Assembly (NCBI GenBank): GCA_005772945.1
Contig: SXIE01000411.1
Location: forward strand, 1 to 8,463
From: Pseudomonadota bacterium
GTDB taxonomy: Bacteria > Myxococcota > UBA9042 > PHBI01
Direction of reading: 5' to 3'
Length of the DNA stretch: 8,463 bases
In this document: positions 1-8,327 of the stretch, piece after piece
Position numbering within the stretch: position 1 is the stretch's first letter
Layout of the letters: each line of letters begins with the position of its first letter
Translations under genes and position numbers: made by a program
Notes under the pieces: model-generated
Told to the model about the DNA's origin: nothing
The model's input: the letters and a program-made list of their open reading frames with translations, nothing else
Databases searched by the model: none

Positions 1-83
1 GCGGGCGCGTCGGGAGGCGGAGCATCGGGCGCGGGGGTCGGCGCGTCGGGGATCGGCGCAGGCACCGGAGCGTCGGGCGTCGG
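1..83 (-). repeat. Imperfect 27-bp tandem repeat coding a PDAP-rich linker
   Basis: The last visible part of the SurA/PpiD-like protein, from about residue 354, is built of imperfect nine-residue units (PTPDAPVPA, PIPDAPTPA, then a shorter PDAPPPDAP). On the + strand this shows as recurring gcgtcggg-like blocks. Such Pro/Ala segments usually form extended, flexible or rigid linkers in exported proteins. The array is open at the window edge, so its full copy number is unknown. Confidence 0.7.
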
Positions 84-1142
84 GGCCGGCGCGGCCGCCA
101 CGAGCTTCGCCTGCAGCGCCTTGAGGACGTCCTGCGCCTTGGTCTTCGCGGCGGTGCGGTCGGCCGTGAACGTCGTGCGCTGCTCGTCGTCGGCCGCTTC
201 CTTTGGATCGGGCGCCGTGAACCGAATGCCCCGAACCTTCAGCTTCTTGGGCGTCGTGAACTCCGAGGCCTTGCGCGTTGCGTAGAGTTCTTTGACCTTC
301 TGCTCGTTCGTGCCGAGCCAGTCTGCGACTTCCTGCTCGCTGACGAGCACGAGCGGTCGCGCCGACGCCTTGTCGACCGCGACGACCTCGAGCTTGACCG
401 TCTCGTTCTCGAGCGTGTGCTGCGCGTCGATCTCGGCGTCGGCGGGCGCGAGCTCTCCGACGAGCGCTTGAATGACCTTCTCGCGCAGGATCTCGTCTTT
501 CACGAAGTTCTCGAACGTCCCGCTGTTGACGCCCATGCGGCCGAGCCACTGCTGGAACGCGGAGGCCTCGAACCTGCCGGTCTGCTGGTTCGCGAAGTCC
601 TTGAGGAACCCCGCCAGCCGATCGTTCATCTCGTCGTTGGAGACGGTCATGCCGAGTGACCGCGCGTAGTTTGCGACGAGCTTCATCTCGAGGAGGTCGT
701 CCATGACCTTCACGAGCTGCACCGGGCTGGCGTCTGCCGCGTCGCGTCCGAAGGACGTGCAGCGGAGCGCCGGCGTGTCATCCGAGCCCATGAAGCTCGC
801 GCGCCACTGGTCGACCGCCTCCTGGAGGCCACAGGCCGAGAACGGGCCGGTCAGCTTGAGCCCGGGAAACCGCGTCGTCTTGAAGGGCTCGATGAAGAAT
901 GCGCGCCCCATATCCTTGGGATTTGGGAGGTCGGCGCTCATCTCCGCCGCGAGCTCGAAGAGGCCGGCGTCGATGCGTTCACCGCCGATCTGCGCGTACT
1001 TCGTGCTCTTGGCGCCGGGTGCGCCACCGCAAGCCTTGTCGGGCGAAACGGCACCAAAGCCCACGGCGAAAATCAGGATGATTGCGCCGAAGGTCAGGTA
1101 GATGCCCCACGAGCGCGAGTGCTTGCGGAACGTGTCGAGCAT
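1..1142 (-). CDS. SurA/PpiD-type periplasmic peptidyl-prolyl isomerase/chaperone, N-terminal part (3' end beyond window)
   Basis: The reading frame is open from an ATG at 1140-1142 to the window edge: 380 complete codons with no stop. The N-terminus (MLDTFRKHSRSWGIY, then a hydrophobic segment at about residues 12-32) matches the cytoplasmic stub plus single membrane anchor of PpiD-like proteins. Residues about 45-240 look like the helical SurA N-terminal chaperone domain (for example MKLVANYARSLGMTVSNDEM and FVKDEILREKVIQAL). Residues about 268-310 (EQEVADWLGTNEQKVKELY, FTTPKKLKVRGIRF) resemble the segment that leads into the parvulin domain. From about residue 350 the chain becomes a Pro/Ala/Asp linker. 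Any parvulin catalytic domain would lie beyond the edge, so isomerase activity is unproven. In this family the protein helps fold envelope proteins in the periplasm. AGGGA lies 8 nt before the start. The gene is transcribed away from mreB. Other possibility: a SurA_N-domain protein lacking PPIase activity. Confidence 0.85.
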   Translation of the reverse strand, partial: MLDTFRKHSRSWGIYLTFGAIILIFAVGFGAVSPDKACGGAPGAKSTKYAQIGGERIDAGLFELAAEMSADLPNPKDMGRAFFIEPFKTTRFPGLKLTGPFSACGLQEAVDQWRASFMGSDDTPALRCTSFGRDAADASPVQLVKVMDDLLEMKLVANYARSLGMTVSNDEMNDRLAGFLKDFANQQTGRFEASAFQQWLGRMGVNSGTFENFVKDEILREKVIQALVGELAPADAEIDAQHTLENETVKLEVVAVDKASARPLVLVSEQEVADWLGTNEQKVKELYATRKASEFTTPKKLKVRGIRFTAPDPKEAADDEQRTTFTADRTAAKTKAQDVLKALQAKLVAAAPAPTPDAPVPAPIPDAPTPAPDAPPPDAP

Positions 1143-2487
<1,345 letters not shown>

Positions 2488-2506
2488 CCCGGGAGGCTCA
2501 GCGACG

Positions 2507-3577
2507 ATGCGTGAGTTCCTCGCCCGGCACCGCCCGACCATCGTCGCGTTCTTCGCACTCGTCGTGCCGCTGTTCCTCCTGTACGTGCACGGCCGCAGCC
2601 CGCGCAAGACGACCATCATCGAGAAGGCGCTGATGCAGGTGACCGCGCCCGTGCAGGGTGCGGCGTCGCGCCTCCTCTCGGGGATCTCGGATCTCTGGAA
2701 TGGCTACATCGCGCTGGTCGACGTCGAGGCCGAGAACGAGTCGCTGCGCGCCGAGGTGAAGAAGCTCGACACGATGGCCGGCAAGGTCACGGAGCTGGCC
2801 GACGAAAACAAGCGCCTGCGCGCGATGCTGGAGTTCAAGCGCGCGCGGCGCGATCTGCGCCTCATCGCGGCGCACGTCTTGGGCAAAGACGTGACGCCGT
2901 ACGGACGCGTCATTCGCATCGCGGTCGATTCGGGGGCCGATGCGGGGCTCGAGGAGGGCATGCCGGTGCTCGACGGGGATGCGCTGGTCGGGCGCGTGGA
3001 ACTGGTCGCGGGGGGCAACGCGGTCGTGCGCCTGACGGTGGATCCGACCTCGATCGTGAACGTGCGCGCGCAGGGCAAGGGCGTGACCGGCACCGTGACG
3101 GGGACTGCGTCGCAGTTCAATTATGTGTCGCGTTTCAGCTACTTGCATCGTGCCGAGCCGATCGAGGTGGGGGACGTGCTCGTCACCTCTGGGCACGACA
3201 AGCTGTTCCCGCCCGGGCTGCGCGTCGGGGCGGTGCGGACGATCGAGGAGCGCCAGACCGGGCTCGAGTACGAGCTGCAGGTGACGCCGGCCGTGAACTT
3301 CGCGGATCTCGAGCACGTGATGATCGTCATCGGCGTGGTCGAGGGGCCGGTGGGGCCTATGGGACCCGGGGGGGCCGTGGGACCGGGGGGCGCCGACGTG
3401 CCCCAGCCGGCGCCGCGGCCCGCTGGTACCGGGGCGCCGGGGGCGCACGCGCCGGGTGCGTCCGGCGGCGTCGCGAATCCGAACCCCGCGCCTCCCGGTG
3501 TGCCGATCCCGATCGTCGGTCCCCCGGCGCCCGCGCCCGCGCATGAATCGGCTCCGCGCCGGCGAGGAGCGCCATGA
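2507..3577 (+). CDS. mreC: Rod shape-determining protein MreC with long Gly/Pro-rich C-terminal tail
   Basis: MreC is a bitopic inner-membrane protein whose periplasmic part binds and activates PBP2 and links it to MreB and MreD. The sequence shows a short cytoplasmic N-terminus, one membrane segment at about residues 11-28 (TIVAFFALVVPLFLLYVH), a coiled coil at about 70-112 with VDVEAENESLRAEVKKLD and LADENKRLRAMLEF, and the two beta-barrel subdomains from about 118 to 278. Typical family signatures there are GLEEGMPVLDGDALVGRV and GDVLVTSGHDKLFPPGLRVG. Residues about 280-356 form an extra Gly/Pro/Ala-rich tail. GGGAGG at 2491-2496 lies 10 nt before the ATG. The stop overlaps the mreD start by 4 nt (ATGA), indicating translational coupling. 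Confidence 0.96.
   Translation: MREFLARHRPTIVAFFALVVPLFLLYVHGRSPRKTTIIEKALMQVTAPVQGAASRLLSGISDLWNGYIALVDVEAENESLRAEVKKLDTMAGKVTELADENKRLRAMLEFKRARRDLRLIAAHVLGKDVTPYGRVIRIAVDSGADAGLEEGMPVLDGDALVGRVELVAGGNAVVRLTVDPTSIVNVRAQGKGVTGTVTGTASQFNYVSRFSYLHRAEPIEVGDVLVTSGHDKLFPPGLRVGAVRTIEERQTGLEYELQVTPAVNFADLEHVMIVIGVVEGPVGPMGPGGAVGPGGADVPQPAPRPAGTGAPGAHAPGASGGVANPNPAPPGVPIPIVGPPAPAPAHESAPRRRGAP
3344..3574 (+). other. Low-complexity, partly collagen-like tail of MreC
   Basis: Residues 280-356 of MreC are almost all Gly, Pro and Ala. The first part has Gly-X-Y-like spacing (GPVGPMGPGG, then AVGPGG), followed by PAPRPAGTGAP, a Pro-rich stretch and a basic end (RRRGAP). This lies after the conserved barrel domains and so should be in the periplasm. 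The DNA is correspondingly G-rich, with runs such as cccggggggg near 3365. Confidence 0.75.
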
Positions 3578-4095
3578 GATCGGCCGCCCTCCTCTTGCTG
3601 ACGTTCCTCTTGATGGCGCTCGAGTCGCCGCTGCTCTCCGAGGCGGGCGTCGCGGCGTACGCGCCGGATCTGGCGCTCGTCGTGACGATCTACCTCGGGC
3701 TGACGACGACCCACGAGAAGGGCATCGTGCTGGCGGCGACGGTCGGGCTCATGCACGACGCGTTCGCGCTGGGGTCGCCGGTCGGGCTGCACATGGAGAT
3801 CGCCGTGCTGACCTTCCTCGTGAGCCATCGCGTGTCGCGGCACCTGGTGCTGCGTGGGCCGCTCGGCAGCATGATCATCGCGTTCACGTTCTCGGTCGGG
3901 GCGTCGCTCGTCGAGCTCGTCCTGTCGCTCATCTTCGTCCGGAACTTCACGCAGGGGGTCGGGGGGCCGGGCCCGCTCTTGACGGCGATGGTGCCGCAGG
4001 CGCTCGTGACGGCGCCGTTCGGTGCGGTCCTCTTCTGGCTCCTCGATCGGCTCGACGGCTTCGTGACCAAGCGCAACGAATCGGTCTTCTCGTAG
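3574..4095 (+). CDS. mreD: Rod shape-determining protein MreD
   Basis: This 173-residue integral membrane protein has the usual MreD length. MreD sits in the inner membrane and tunes the MreC-PBP2 interaction in the elongasome. Hydrophobic segments are at about residues 4-20, 29-45, 48-66, 73-90, 97-123 and 135-158. The family signature is visible as APDLALVVTIYLGL (30-43) followed by GIVLAATVGLMHDAFALG (50-67), matching the conserved P-D-L and G-L-x-x-D-x-x-x-G pattern. AGGAG at 3565-3569 lies 4 nt before the ATG, and the start overlaps the mreC stop (ATGA). mrdA follows after 19 nt. Assignment rests on the motif, membrane topology and position between mreC and mrdA; the family is poorly conserved in sequence. 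Confidence 0.93.
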   Translation: MRSAALLLLTFLLMALESPLLSEAGVAAYAPDLALVVTIYLGLTTTHEKGIVLAATVGLMHDAFALGSPVGLHMEIAVLTFLVSHRVSRHLVLRGPLGSMIIAFTFSVGASLVELVLSLIFVRNFTQGVGGPGPLLTAMVPQALVTAPFGAVLFWLLDRLDGFVTKRNESVFS

Positions 4096-4114
4096 GCGGG
4101 TCGGAGGCGCGTCG

Positions 4115-6355
4115 ATGCAGGCCTGGGACGATGACGACGGAACGCTGCGACGCCGCTTCGGTATCGCGGCGGTCCTCTTCACGTTCTGCTTCGTCATCCT
4201 CTTGGCGCGCCTCTTCGACCTGCAGATCCTCCAGGGTGACGAGTACCGCGAGCGCTCCAAGACGAGCCTGTCGACGACCGACAAGATCCCGGCGCGGCGC
4301 GGCGAGCTGCGCGATCGGACGGGCGCGGTGCTGGCGCGCAATACGCCCGCCTTCGCGCTGAAGATCCTGCCCTGGGCGGTGCGCGATGCGGCGGTGCGCG
4401 GGCCGCTCCTCAGGCGGCTCGGCGAGCTCCTCGAGCTCACCTGGGAACAGGTCGAGGCGGTCGAAACGCGGGTCGCCGACGCCATCACGCGCGGCAACGC
4501 CTGGACCGCGATCGCCGTCGATGAGCACCTCGTCGCGTCGAACTGTCCGTACGATGGCACCGCGCTCGTGCTGCCCGACGAGGCGCATACGACGCCGGAC
4601 GTGGACGCGCGGCGGCAGTTCTTCTGTCACACCTGCGGCCTCGACCACGAGCCGCTCGCGGCCGACGCCGTGTACTGCCCGCACGACAAGACGAAGCTCG
4701 TCTGGACCGGCGCGGGCGACCACCGCCACGCCGAGTGCGCCAAGTGCAAACGCAGCTTCGTGACCAAGCCGATCTGCCCGAACGACGGCGCGCTCATGGT
4801 GCCGGTCGACCACAACCTCGTGTGTCCGCTCTGCAAGCGGCGCTTCACCGACCAGGTCGCCGTGCTGAAGACGAGCCTCGACGCGCTGAACGAGCTGGGC
4901 GGCGCGCGCAGGAAGACGGACCCAGACGCGCTCACGCTCGAGACGACGCTCTTGCGCGAGTACATGCGTCCCTTCGATGTGGCGCACACGCTCGGCTACA
5001 TGAACTTTGTGACCGACGCCGAGCACGAGGCGAACCCGGGGGTGTACGGGCTTGATTCGCGCATCGGTCGGTCGGGACTCGAGAAGGCGCTCGAGCCCAT
5101 TCTGCGCGGCCAGTCGGGGCTCGCCAAGTACCTCAAGGGCACCGACCGCTCGGTCATGCGCGAGTATCAGGAGCCGGTGCCCGGGCACCAGGCGTGGCTC
5201 ACGATCGACCTGCGACTCCAGCGGGCCGTCCGCGACATCCTGCGGTACCAGCGGTCGGCCGCCGCGGTCGTCATGGAGCCGACGACCGGCGAGGTGCTCG
5301 CGCTCTACTCGCACCCCGGGTTCGACCCGAATCAATGGTCGACGGGGCTCAGCAAGGCAGCGTGGGACGAGATAACGGCGAACCCGTACGACCCGCTGCA
5401 CAACAAGGCCGTCACCGCGTACGCGCCGGGCTCGGTGTTCAAAATCGTCACTGCTTACGCCGGGTTGCACGAGGGCGTCGTGACGCCCGAGACGACCGTT
5501 CAGTGCAAGGGCTCGTATCACTACCTCGGGCGCGACTTCGGATGTCACGCCAAGAACGGCCACGGCGTCGTCGCCATGGTCGACGCGATCAAGGGCTCCT
5601 GTGACGTCTACTTCTACCAGCTGGCTCAGAAGCTCGGCATGGACCGACTCGCGAAGTACGCGCGCGAGCTTGGGTTCGGCGAGCTGACCGGCATCGAAAT
5701 CGCCGAGTCGGCGGGGACCGTGCCGACCGAGCGGTGGCTCGACGATCACACGACGCTCGGGTTCCAGCCGGGTCTCACCCTGTCGCTCGGGATCGGGCAG
5801 GGATCGCTGACGGCCTCGCCGCTGCAGGTCGCGCGCTCATTCGCGGCGGTCGCCAACGGCGGTCGGCTCGTGCGGCCGCAGCTCGTGTCGCAGTACACCG
5901 ACGAGGCGGGGGTGCCGATCCAGAAGTTCCTGCCGATCGACGAACGGACTATCGGTTGGACGCCGGACGAGCTCACGGTCATTCGCCGCGGGCTCATCGC
6001 GGTCGTCAACGAGCAAGGCGGAACGGCGCGCGAGGTGGCCGATGACGTCATCACCATCGCCGGCAAGACCGGGACCGCCGAGGCTGAGCAGACGCGACCC
6101 AACGCGGACGAGGACGTGGCGCGGTGGCTCAAGGAAGACCACGCGTGGTTCGCGCTGTTCGCGCCGGTCGAGGCGCCGCAGGTCGTCATCGTCGTCTTCA
6201 TCGAGCACGGCGGCGGCGGCGCGAACGCGGCCCCGCTGGCCAAGCGGATCTTCGACGCGTGGCGGCGCCTCGGGCTCTATCACGGACCCGTCGAGGGGCC
6301 CGACGTCGACGGCCATGACGGCGGCGGGGCTCCGGGCGGCGGAGGTGCAGACTGA
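4115..6355 (+). CDS. mrdA: Penicillin-binding protein 2 (peptidoglycan D,D-transpeptidase MrdA) with inserted zinc-ribbon module
   Basis: PBP2 is the monofunctional class B transpeptidase that crosslinks new lateral-wall peptidoglycan in partnership with RodA. Domains: membrane anchor at about residues 14-34; pedestal start with IPARRGELRDRTGAVLARN (58-76); an inserted Cys-rich module (144-240); pedestal continuation including FDVAHTLGYMNFV (287-299) and GRSGLEKALEPILRG (318-332); transpeptidase domain from about 355. Catalytic motifs are S440-V-F-K443, S495-C-D497 and K651-T-G653. SxD, in place of the SxN of other PBPs, is normal for PBP2. Cys464, Cys477, His483 and Cys496 match the spacing of the zinc site known near the PBP2 active centre. 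At 746 residues it is about 110 longer than E. coli PBP2 (633), mostly due to the insertion plus a Gly-rich tail (GGGAPGGGGAD). GGAGG at 4103-4107 is 7 nt before the ATG. The TGA overlaps the rodA ATG by 1 nt. Confidence 0.97.
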   Translation: MQAWDDDDGTLRRRFGIAAVLFTFCFVILLARLFDLQILQGDEYRERSKTSLSTTDKIPARRGELRDRTGAVLARNTPAFALKILPWAVRDAAVRGPLLRRLGELLELTWEQVEAVETRVADAITRGNAWTAIAVDEHLVASNCPYDGTALVLPDEAHTTPDVDARRQFFCHTCGLDHEPLAADAVYCPHDKTKLVWTGAGDHRHAECAKCKRSFVTKPICPNDGALMVPVDHNLVCPLCKRRFTDQVAVLKTSLDALNELGGARRKTDPDALTLETTLLREYMRPFDVAHTLGYMNFVTDAEHEANPGVYGLDSRIGRSGLEKALEPILRGQSGLAKYLKGTDRSVMREYQEPVPGHQAWLTIDLRLQRAVRDILRYQRSAAAVVMEPTTGEVLALYSHPGFDPNQWSTGLSKAAWDEITANPYDPLHNKAVTAYAPGSVFKIVTAYAGLHEGVVTPETTVQCKGSYHYLGRDFGCHAKNGHGVVAMVDAIKGSCDVYFYQLAQKLGMDRLAKYARELGFGELTGIEIAESAGTVPTERWLDDHTTLGFQPGLTLSLGIGQGSLTASPLQVARSFAAVANGGRLVRPQLVSQYTDEAGVPIQKFLPIDERTIGWTPDELTVIRRGLIAVVNEQGGTAREVADDVITIAGKTGTAEAEQTRPNADEDVARWLKEDHAWFALFAPVEAPQVVIVVFIEHGGGGANAAPLAKRIFDAWRRLGLYHGPVEGPDVDGHDGGGAPGGGGAD
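4544..4834 (+). other. Triple CPxD/CxxC zinc-ribbon-like insertion within PBP2
   Basis: Residues 144-240 of PBP2 contain three units, each made of a CPxD knuckle followed by a CxxC pair: CPYDGTALV (144) with CHTC (171-174), CPHDKTKLV (188) with CAKC (208-211), and CPNDGALMV (221) with CPLC (237-240). The spacer within each unit shrinks (27, 20, 16 residues from first Cys to first Cys). Nine Cys plus Asp147, Asp191 and Asp224 give twelve possible ligands, the number needed for three zinc ions. The module sits after the membrane anchor and so is predicted periplasmic. It lies between WTAIAVDEHLV and the DVAHTLGYM segment of the pedestal. Zinc binding is inferred from the pattern; disulfides are an alternative. 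Confidence 0.8.
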
Positions 6356-7548
6356 TGTTGGGCCACACCTCGCTACGAGCCAAGAGCGCGCTCCGCGGAA
6401 CGTCGCTGCTCGATCCGCTGAACCTGCTCGCGTTCCTGACGGTGCTCGCGCTCATCGGTGGGAGCCTGCTCATGCAGGCCGACGCCGTCTTCTACAAGGG
6501 CGGCGATTCCTACGAGCGTCAGACGATCTGGATCGTCATCGGCGGCACCTTCTTCGTGCTGGCGGCGTTCGTCGACCTGCGCCTGGCCGAGCGCGGCGCG
6601 TACTTCTTCTACGCCGTGTGCGTGCTCCTGCTGATCCTGACGTTGTTCATCGGCACGCACACCAACCGCGACAACTCCACGCGCTGGCTGAGCTTCGGCG
6701 CGATGAAGCTCCAGCCGTCCGAGTTCGCCAAGCTCGCCGTCACGCTGGCGCTGGCGCGCTACCTCCACAATCGCAAGGAGCGCTCGCCGGGGGACAGCGA
6801 ATCGCGCCACAGCGGCAAATACGATCTGCGCGGGCTCGTGAAGCCGCTCGGACTTGTGCTGGTGCCGGTGCCGCTCATCCTCGTGCAGCCGGATCTCGGA
6901 ACGGCGCTCATGATCCTCTTCATCGCGGGGACGATGCTTGCGATCGAGGGCATCAAGCGCAAGGCCGCGATCGTGCTGGTCCTCGGGACGCTGGTTGCGA
7001 CCCCGGTCGCTTGGAAGACGGGGCTCATCAAGGACTACCAGAAGGATCGCGTCTTCAAGCTCATCGATCAGGATTGGGAGAAGGTGAACCCGGACACGGG
7101 CGAGGTGATCACGCGGCGGCTCACGCAGGGTGAGCTCGGCATGATCGCGATCGGGACGGGCGGCCTGACCGGGCAGGGGCATCGCGCGGCGAATCCGGTG
7201 CGCATGTCCAAGCTGCCCGAGGTGCAGACGGACTTCATCTCGGCCATGATCGGCGAGGAATTCGGGTTCGTCGGGCTGCTCGTCGCGCTGTTTCTGTTCT
7301 GGTGGCTCGTCATGTGGAGCCTGCGCACGGCCTTGGACGCGCGCTCGCGATTCTGTAGGCTCGTCTGCGTCGGCGTGGGGGCGCTCTTCGGATGGCAGGT
7401 CTTCGTCAACATCGGGATGGTGAGCGGGATCCTGCCGGTCGTCGGGGTGCCGCTCCCGTTCCTTTCGTATGGCGGCTCGGCGACGATGGCGGGGCTCATC
7501 AGCCTGGGGCTGGTCTTCAATATCGCGCTCAAGCGCGGCCGCCTTTGA
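6355..7548 (+). CDS. rodA: Peptidoglycan glycosyltransferase RodA (SEDS family)
   Basis: RodA polymerises lipid II into glycan strands in the inner membrane and works as a pair with PBP2. The 397-residue polytopic protein shows the SEDS landmarks: STRWLSFGAMKLQPSEFAKLA (108-128; S120-type PSEFAK helix), VQPDLGTAL (177-185), AIGTGGLTGQG (265-275), LPEVQTDFISAMIGEEFGFVG (287-307) and VNIGMVSGILPVVGVPLPFLSYGGS (351-375). Asp293 in the TDF motif is the expected catalytic acid. GGAGGT at 6341-6346 is 8 nt before the ATG, inside the end of mrdA; stop and start overlap as TGATG. Small differences from the commonest form are Gln291 where His is usual (PExHTDF) and NPV in place of the GTQ-like turn just before it. 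The cytoplasmic loop at about 138-160 is long and charged. Confidence 0.97.
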   Translation: MLGHTSLRAKSALRGTSLLDPLNLLAFLTVLALIGGSLLMQADAVFYKGGDSYERQTIWIVIGGTFFVLAAFVDLRLAERGAYFFYAVCVLLLILTLFIGTHTNRDNSTRWLSFGAMKLQPSEFAKLAVTLALARYLHNRKERSPGDSESRHSGKYDLRGLVKPLGLVLVPVPLILVQPDLGTALMILFIAGTMLAIEGIKRKAAIVLVLGTLVATPVAWKTGLIKDYQKDRVFKLIDQDWEKVNPDTGEVITRRLTQGELGMIAIGTGGLTGQGHRAANPVRMSKLPEVQTDFISAMIGEEFGFVGLLVALFLFWWLVMWSLRTALDARSRFCRLVCVGVGALFGWQVFVNIGMVSGILPVVGVPLPFLSYGGSATMAGLISLGLVFNIALKRGRL

Positions 7549-8303
7549 GGCGCCTCGGGGCGCGGTGGGCGGTGGTCCTCGGGGTTGCGTTCGGGTTGGG
7601 GGCGAGCGGTTGCGACGTCGAGCCGAGCGACTTCGCGAGCTTCCTCTCGGACGACTTCGGTCGCGCCTCCGACAGCGTGACGGCCCTCGACGAGTCGGGG
7701 GTCGAGGCGATCGTGAACGACCTCATGGCGAAGTTCCGTGCGTACCAGACCCTGCGCGAGGTCGTGCCGTTCGAGGCGCTGAACAATGCCGCGTGCGTGT
7801 CGGAGTTGGACTCGAGCACGACGCGCCTGTCGATGGTCGTCGAGGGGGCGTGCGCGTTCGGGGCACCTGCCGATGGACAGGTGGTCGCCCTGCAGGAGGT
7901 GCTCGCGAGCACGCCGGTCGGGGTCGTGCGTACGACGCTCGACTACGAGGGCGTCCTCGCGGCGGGGGTGCACGTCGACGGGCGCGAGGTCATCACGGAC
8001 ACGGATGGCGCGGACGGCGCGAGCGTGCGCGAGCTCGCGCTCGAGCAGGACGGCGTGACGTTCGCGTACGAATTCCGCTTGGGCACGCTCGAGGACGACG
8101 TGCCGGTCTTCGACTATGTCATCGCGTCGCGCGACGGTGACGTGCTCGCGCGTCTCACGAACCCCGGCTCGGTCGGCGGGTTCGCGACCCTCATTCTGAG
8201 CGGGCTCGACGGGGCGCTCGTATGCGAGATCCGCAACACCGATCCGACCCGACCTGCGCGCGGCACGTGCGAGAACGGGGTCGTCTTCGGCCTGCCGGAC
8301 TGA
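7545..8303 (+). CDS. Putative lipoprotein of unknown function, coupled to rodA
   Basis: I do not recognise the family. The proposed start is TTG at 7545, which overlaps the rodA stop (TTGA) and gives 252 residues beginning with a lipoprotein signal peptide: a basic n-region (MRRLGARW), a hydrophobic core (AVVLGVAFGLG) and the lipobox-like ASGC with Cys23 as the lipidation site. An upstream ATG at 7392 in the same frame would bury this signal inside rodA, and the next internal GTG (7572) would lose the basic region, so TTG is preferred; no Shine-Dalgarno sequence is evident, consistent with translation coupled to rodA. Four other Cys (84, 103, 227, 242) could form two disulfides. The mature part is acidic and appears rich in beta strands (for example VRTTLDYEGVLAAGVHVDG, VPVFDYVIASRDGDVL). 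It is not RlpA or another known rodA neighbour that I can identify. Asp at +2 would mean inner-membrane retention under E. coli rules, which may not apply here. Confidence 0.75.
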   Translation: MRRLGARWAVVLGVAFGLGASGCDVEPSDFASFLSDDFGRASDSVTALDESGVEAIVNDLMAKFRAYQTLREVVPFEALNNAACVSELDSSTTRLSMVVEGACAFGAPADGQVVALQEVLASTPVGVVRTTLDYEGVLAAGVHVDGREVITDTDGADGASVRELALEQDGVTFAYEFRLGTLEDDVPVFDYVIASRDGDVLARLTNPGSVGGFATLILSGLDGALVCEIRNTDPTRPARGTCENGVVFGLPD

Positions 8304-8327
8304 TGTGCCCGCGGCGCGTGCATTCGA

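Noticed and set aside
417..1101. Small + strand frames over the left gene
   Set aside because: The minus strand has a continuous 380-codon frame with a membrane anchor and SurA-like domain, which explains the region better.
3139..4560. 473-residue open frame on the minus strand opposite mreC and mreD
   Set aside because: Antisense shadow. Its Pro/Gly-rich portion merely mirrors the repetitive MreC tail sequence.
5597..5605. SCD in place of SxN in PBP2, as a possible active-site defect
   Set aside because: SxD is the normal second motif in the PBP2 class, so this is not a defect.
3947..5749. 600-residue open frame on the minus strand opposite mreD and mrdA
   Set aside because: It is an antisense shadow of high-GC coding DNA: it is Arg/Asp/His/Leu-rich with no motif, and the + strand carries clear, conserved MreD and PBP2.
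6042..7133. 363-residue + strand frame overlapping mrdA and rodA
   Set aside because: It is out of frame with two conserved genes, Arg/Ala/Ser-rich and without motifs.
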